NCBI GenBank assembly: GCA_030065175.1 | Contig: JASJDH010000013.1 | Span: 1-37,127, forward strand | DNA length: 37,127 bases | DNA from: Leptolyngbyaceae cyanobacterium MO_188.B28 | GTDB lineage: Bacteria > Cyanobacteriota > Cyanobacteriia > Phormidesmidales > Phormidesmidaceae | Direction: 5' to 3' | Shown: piece by piece, positions 33,818 through 37,127 of the stretch | How positions within the stretch are numbered: position 1 is the stretch's first letter | Layout: each line of letters begins with the position of its first letter | Position numbers and translations under genes: made by a program | Notes under the pieces: model-generated | Told to the model about the DNA's origin: nothing | What the model saw: the letters and a program-made list of their open reading frames with translations, nothing else | The model's database searches: none

Positions 33818-34763
33818 ACCTTTAACCCCTAAACACTTCTCTGAACTTGCCGCTGGTTATGTTCTGGGTGATTTGACGCCGGAAGAAGCGGAAATCTTTC
33901 AGCAACGATTGACGAATCATCCCGAGCTGACTGCAGAAGTGACTCGCCTGCAGGAAACCTTAGGATTAATGGCCTACGGTTTACCTGAAACGTCACCGCC
34001 ATTCAAGTTGCGCTCCAGCATCTTGAAGACGGCCGCCGCTAACCTTGAGGTATCGTCTTCCCCCCAAGGGTCAAACCAATCTTCTCGATTTCCATCATTC
34101 CGGTTGTTTACCCCCTGGATTGCTAGCGGCGCAGTCGCGCTGTTAGCAATCACCTTGGGGCTGGAAAATCATCGACTTCGACAGCAATCCCAGACCTTGC
34201 AGGCTCAAGTGACGCAGCAGGGCGAAACAATCGCCAGACTCCAGCAGGGGTTAGCTAACGATACCTCTCCGTTTGTCGACGCCATCACCCTAACTTCTTC
34301 CAGTACTTTTCTTACGAACAATTGGCAGGGAATTGAACAACTGTCTCAGGACCATATCCGGTCGCTCATTCAACCTCAAGGGCCTGTGGATTTCGCCTCT
34401 AACCGTCCTGAAGAGATTGTCAAGCAACTTCAATCCCATTTTTCTAAGCCCCTTTCCCTGGCGCGGTTAACTCAGGAAGATTCAACCCTTCTAGGCGGCA
34501 GTCCTTGCCAATTTGGCCAGATCCAAGGCTTACGGCTAACGTATCAGGTGACGCCGACGAATACCCTTTCCCTATATCAGCTTGAACGCGTTGAAAAAAA
34601 TTCCTCTTTCCCACAACTGGATTCCACTCAACTCTATATGGATCCATCGAATGGCCCCAGCATAATCTTCTGGGCTGATGACTCCTTCCTCTACGCCCTT
34701 GTCGCCGAGTTGCCCGCCGAGCAACTTAAGCAATTAGCCGCGCAGGTCGTTTTTAGGAGTTAG
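33810..34763 (+). CDS. Membrane-bound anti-sigma factor
   Basis: This 317-residue protein has a cytoplasmic anti-sigma-type domain (about 1-80, FSELAAGYVLGDLTPEEAEI and LTAEVTRLQETLGLMA). A membrane helix follows at about 101-119, then a coiled coil (120-155, RLRQQSQTLQAQVTQQGETI) and an extracytoplasmic domain. It lacks the zinc HxxxCxxC motif of ZAS anti-sigmas, so release of sigma must use another mechanism, probably proteolysis or sensing through the outer domain. It overlaps the sigma gene by 8 nt. The C-terminal domain (about 160-317) resembles nothing I can name. It converges on the GGDEF gene with a gap of 9 nt. Confidence 0.85.
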   Translation: MTEPLTPKHFSELAAGYVLGDLTPEEAEIFQQRLTNHPELTAEVTRLQETLGLMAYGLPETSPPFKLRSSILKTAAANLEVSSSPQGSNQSSRFPSFRLFTPWIASGAVALLAITLGLENHRLRQQSQTLQAQVTQQGETIARLQQGLANDTSPFVDAITLTSSSTFLTNNWQGIEQLSQDHIRSLIQPQGPVDFASNRPEEIVKQLQSHFSKPLSLARLTQEDSTLLGGSPCQFGQIQGLRLTYQVTPTNTLSLYQLERVEKNSSFPQLDSTQLYMDPSNGPSIIFWADDSFLYALVAELPAEQLKQLAAQVVFRS

Positions 34764-34772
34764 CGTGCTGAA

Positions 34773-36599
34773 CTACTGTCTACCGCCTACTCGAGGCTTT
34801 CTAGAAAAGATAGAGACCGGGTCAGTGTAGACGCAATAGGTATCGCGTCCTTTCGTCTTTGCGATATACAGGGCTTGATCGGCCATGGCGATCAAACATT
34901 CAGGCGATGAGTGGAAAGTGGGAATGAGGCTGGCAATGCCCAAACTAAAGGTAACTATATGGTTAGGGGCATTGGCGTGGGGTAACGCCAACTCTGCAAT
35001 CTCAGTTTGAATTTGTTGAACAATATGAATAGCCCCCTCAAGGTCAGTATTCGGCAAGACGATCGCGAATTCCTCCCCGCCATAACGCGCTGCTATGTCA
35101 GCGGGGCGCCTAATGACTTGTTCAAGTATCTGGGCAATTTGTTTGAGGCAGTCGTCCCCGGCTAGATGACCATAGTAATCGTTATAGGATTTAAAGTAGT
35201 CGACGTCACACATTATCAGAGAGATTGGCGCTTTTTCGCGCTTAAGCCGCCGCCACTCCTGTTCAAAATATCCGTTAAAACAGCGGCGGTTGGGAATCTG
35301 AGTAAGTCCGTCTAAATTCGCTAATCGCTCCAGTTCTCGATTGGCGGCTTGTAATTTCTGGTAAACCTCTCCATGCTGAATCGCGATTGCTAATTGAGCG
35401 ACCAATTGTTTAAGCAGGTCTATTTCCCACTGTCGCCAAAGCCGGGGGGCTATGCAATGGTGAGCGATCAACATTCCCCAAAGTGTGACGTTGTCTGGCG
35501 TTTCCTGCTGCAAAATAGGCAGAGCCAGAACGGCTTGTACATGCACGCTAGCAAGCATTTCTACATAGCAGGGTTTCAAATCCTTAGCTGCATAGATATT
35601 TTCAACAGCGCTGATTCGTCCTTGCAAGTAGGCGTCACTCCAGTGGTATTCCAGGCAAGGATCCAGCATAACCTCTCCCAGAATAGAGAACTTATCAGCG
35701 CTAACCGACTCATTGACAATCTGCCCGCTCCAATCTGGAAAAAAGCGGTAAATGACTACCCGATCGGTTTGGAGTAAGCATCGCACTTCTTCAACCGCTG
35801 TGTTCAAGATTTCATCAAGTTGTAGAGACTGGCGGATACGTTGGGTGATTTTCCCCAACAATCTTTCCCTTTGAGCGCGCTGATGGATTGATTGCTCTGC
35901 CTTTTGAATTCGCTTATCTAAGAGCATTGACAACGATAAGCTCAAATCTGGAGGCGCTCCCTCAAATGGGCTGCAATCTCTAGCAACAGCACCATCCGAT
36001 TCGGAGCGAACCCAAAAATCTGGAAGCACGTCTAACAGCGCTTGCATTTCTTGTGCTTGATTCTCAAGTTTGGCTTCAATTTCTTGGCGCGCTTGATTCG
36101 CTTGCTGGAGTTTGGCATGTTGTCGCCGAATCGTCAGTTGATGGGTGATGCGAGCCATAACTTGACTGGATTCAAAAGGCTTGGTCACATAATCGGCTCC
36201 TCCCACCCTAAACGCCTTGTCACAATCAAAGGGTTCATCCGCCCCCTTCACGAATATCACAGGAAGCTCCTGGGTTGCAGCCATTTCTTTAAGGATGGAG
36301 CAGACTTCGTACCCATCCAACTCTGGCATATTGACGGCTAGCAGAATGAGCTCCGGAAATTCATTCTTCGCTATTTTTAACGCCTCTTTTCCAGTGAGTG
36401 CTTGATTCACTCGGCAACCCCAATCCATTAGCAGATTAGAAAGAACATGCAGCTGATCGGGTTGATCATCTACAACAAGAATATGAACTGGGGTTTCTGT
36501 CATAGCTGTGGTGTAAGAAATGGCGCTAGTCTCGCGAGCTCCAAACAGTTGCCCCCCAACGATATTGAAAATGTCGCCTTCCTCCAGGTGATCAGCCAT
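34773..36599 (-). CDS. REC-GAF-GGDEF diguanylate cyclase, possible cyanobacteriochrome
   Basis: This 608-residue protein makes cyclic di-GMP. A receiver (about 37-155) has the acidic pair in ILVVDDQPD and Lys in TKPFE, but the phospho-acceptor Asp is Ala88 (LILLAVNMPELDG) and the usual Thr/Ser is Lys (IFVKGAD). A coiled coil leads to a GAF domain (about 260-415) with DPC at Cys315 and PCY at Cys344, the two positions used by DXCF-type cyanobacteriochromes, though the first Phe and the His after the second Cys are Leu and Tyr. The GGDEF domain (about 435-590) is intact: GGEEF at 507-511 and I-site RPAD (498-501). ATG 36599 is used; an internal ATG at 36503 is possible. The gene is single and ends facing the anti-sigma gene. 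Confidence 0.9.
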   Translation of the reverse strand: MADHLEEGDIFNIVGGQLFGARETSAISYTTAMTETPVHILVVDDQPDQLHVLSNLLMDWGCRVNQALTGKEALKIAKNEFPELILLAVNMPELDGYEVCSILKEMAATQELPVIFVKGADEPFDCDKAFRVGGADYVTKPFESSQVMARITHQLTIRRQHAKLQQANQARQEIEAKLENQAQEMQALLDVLPDFWVRSESDGAVARDCSPFEGAPPDLSLSLSMLLDKRIQKAEQSIHQRAQRERLLGKITQRIRQSLQLDEILNTAVEEVRCLLQTDRVVIYRFFPDWSGQIVNESVSADKFSILGEVMLDPCLEYHWSDAYLQGRISAVENIYAAKDLKPCYVEMLASVHVQAVLALPILQQETPDNVTLWGMLIAHHCIAPRLWRQWEIDLLKQLVAQLAIAIQHGEVYQKLQAANRELERLANLDGLTQIPNRRCFNGYFEQEWRRLKREKAPISLIMCDVDYFKSYNDYYGHLAGDDCLKQIAQILEQVIRRPADIAARYGGEEFAIVLPNTDLEGAIHIVQQIQTEIAELALPHANAPNHIVTFSLGIASLIPTFHSSPECLIAMADQALYIAKTKGRDTYCVYTDPVSIFSRKPRVGGRQ

Positions 36600-37127
36600 T
36601 TTCTCGGAGATGCAATTTTTCCGAATCCATTTGCTTTGCCAACTATCACAATTGGCAAGGAGCGATTTTCGGTTGGGCAGTCCGCAACAGCAGATCCATC
36701 CTGAAAGTACGATTCCAAGTGAAGGATAAGGTGATTCTACCTAGATTCGCTGATTAACTTAGCAGTGAAACCACGGAATTTCTTGTTGCCGAGGTCGGTT
36801 GTAGTACTGAGTATCTTGGCTGAAAAGTAAGCGTAGAAGGCTTTTCTCAACCGACTTAAATGAATAAAATATTGAAGTTTTATAAGATTTGTTCCAGTTT
36901 TGCCAGAACAGATAAAGAGTAGCTGTAGGTCATATAACCAAAGCATATATGAGTGAATTCACGCATTACTTTCAAATCAAGTCTCCGTAAGCACCTAGAG
37001 CAGGCTGGCAGAAATAAAGTTCTGGTTACGAGAGCCTTCTCAGGCTGCTAGGGCAGCCTTGTCATAGGTCCAACAGCAAGGCTTATATTTCCAGTTAAAA
37101 GGCTTAGCCAAGGTCTGATTGAAATAG
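36600..37127. other. Gene-free right edge
   Basis: No gene is supported in these 528 bases. An inverted repeat TTGCCAA/TTGGCAA (36636-36642, 36652-36658) lies 37 nt upstream of the GGDEF gene and could be an operator. A short hairpin AGGCTGC/GCAGCCT lies at 37042-37059. The rest is A+T-rich. Confidence 0.5.

Noticed and set aside
36737-36946. 69-codon minus-strand frame near the right edge
   Set aside because: No motif, no ribosome binding site and low-complexity hydrophobic/basic content; not supported as a gene.

Overview
The window looks like part of a cyanobacterial chromosome. The octamer GCGATCGC (HIP1) recurs often, for example at 1301, 2801, 3906, 14856, 18333, 31979 and 33481. The gene families also fit: an HpsL-type hormogonium polysaccharide protein, a coxB-coxA-coxC set divergent from heme A synthesis genes, a Ser/Thr kinase with TPRs, multidomain sensory kinases, and a GAF-GGDEF protein with cyanobacteriochrome-like cysteines. 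The intergenic repeats (GTAGAGAC...GTCTCTAC hairpins, GAATACAGAATGCAG arrays, G/A-rich tracts) are of kinds familiar from filamentous cyanobacteria. I cannot name a genus. No rRNA, tRNA, CRISPR array, transposase or prophage gene was found.

Left part (1-10004). A three-gene exopolysaccharide operon (polymerase/ligase-like HpsL and two glycosyltransferases) reads rightward. Opposite it lies a two-gene unit: a small peptide with a double-glycine leader-like motif, whose stop codon directly abuts the start of a TonB-like protein. A hybrid histidine kinase and a receiver-histidine kinase follow, 9 nt apart.

Middle part (10054-17190). This stretch is more A+T rich, sparse in HIP1 sites and has long gene-free gaps. 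It holds an agmatinase-family ureohydrolase on the minus strand, then on the plus strand a stand-alone ATP-grasp ligase, a KamA-family radical SAM aminomutase with an altered substrate pocket, and after 1 kb an EamA/DMT exporter. I regard this as the best candidate for an undescribed system, possibly making a beta-amino acid or guanidino-containing conjugate and exporting it. The gaps contain tandem repeats and unusually good inverted repeats.

Right-middle part (17169-30427). A Ser/Thr kinase overlaps the exporter tail to tail. Two small hypothetical genes converge, and a small secreted protein follows. A leftward series holds ctaA, ctaB and a two-gene ABC-2 exporter. After a 1.3 kb divergent gap come ctaC-ctaD-ctaE, the aa3-type cytochrome c oxidase whose heme A is made by CtaB and CtaA.

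Right part (30428-37127). Two leftward genes for secreted, acidic, low-complexity proteins lie opposite a sigma-70/ECF-like factor with its membrane anti-sigma factor. Last is a leftward REC-GAF-GGDEF protein whose receiver has lost its phospho-acceptor Asp.

All functions are inferred from reading protein motifs and gene order by eye; no searches were run.
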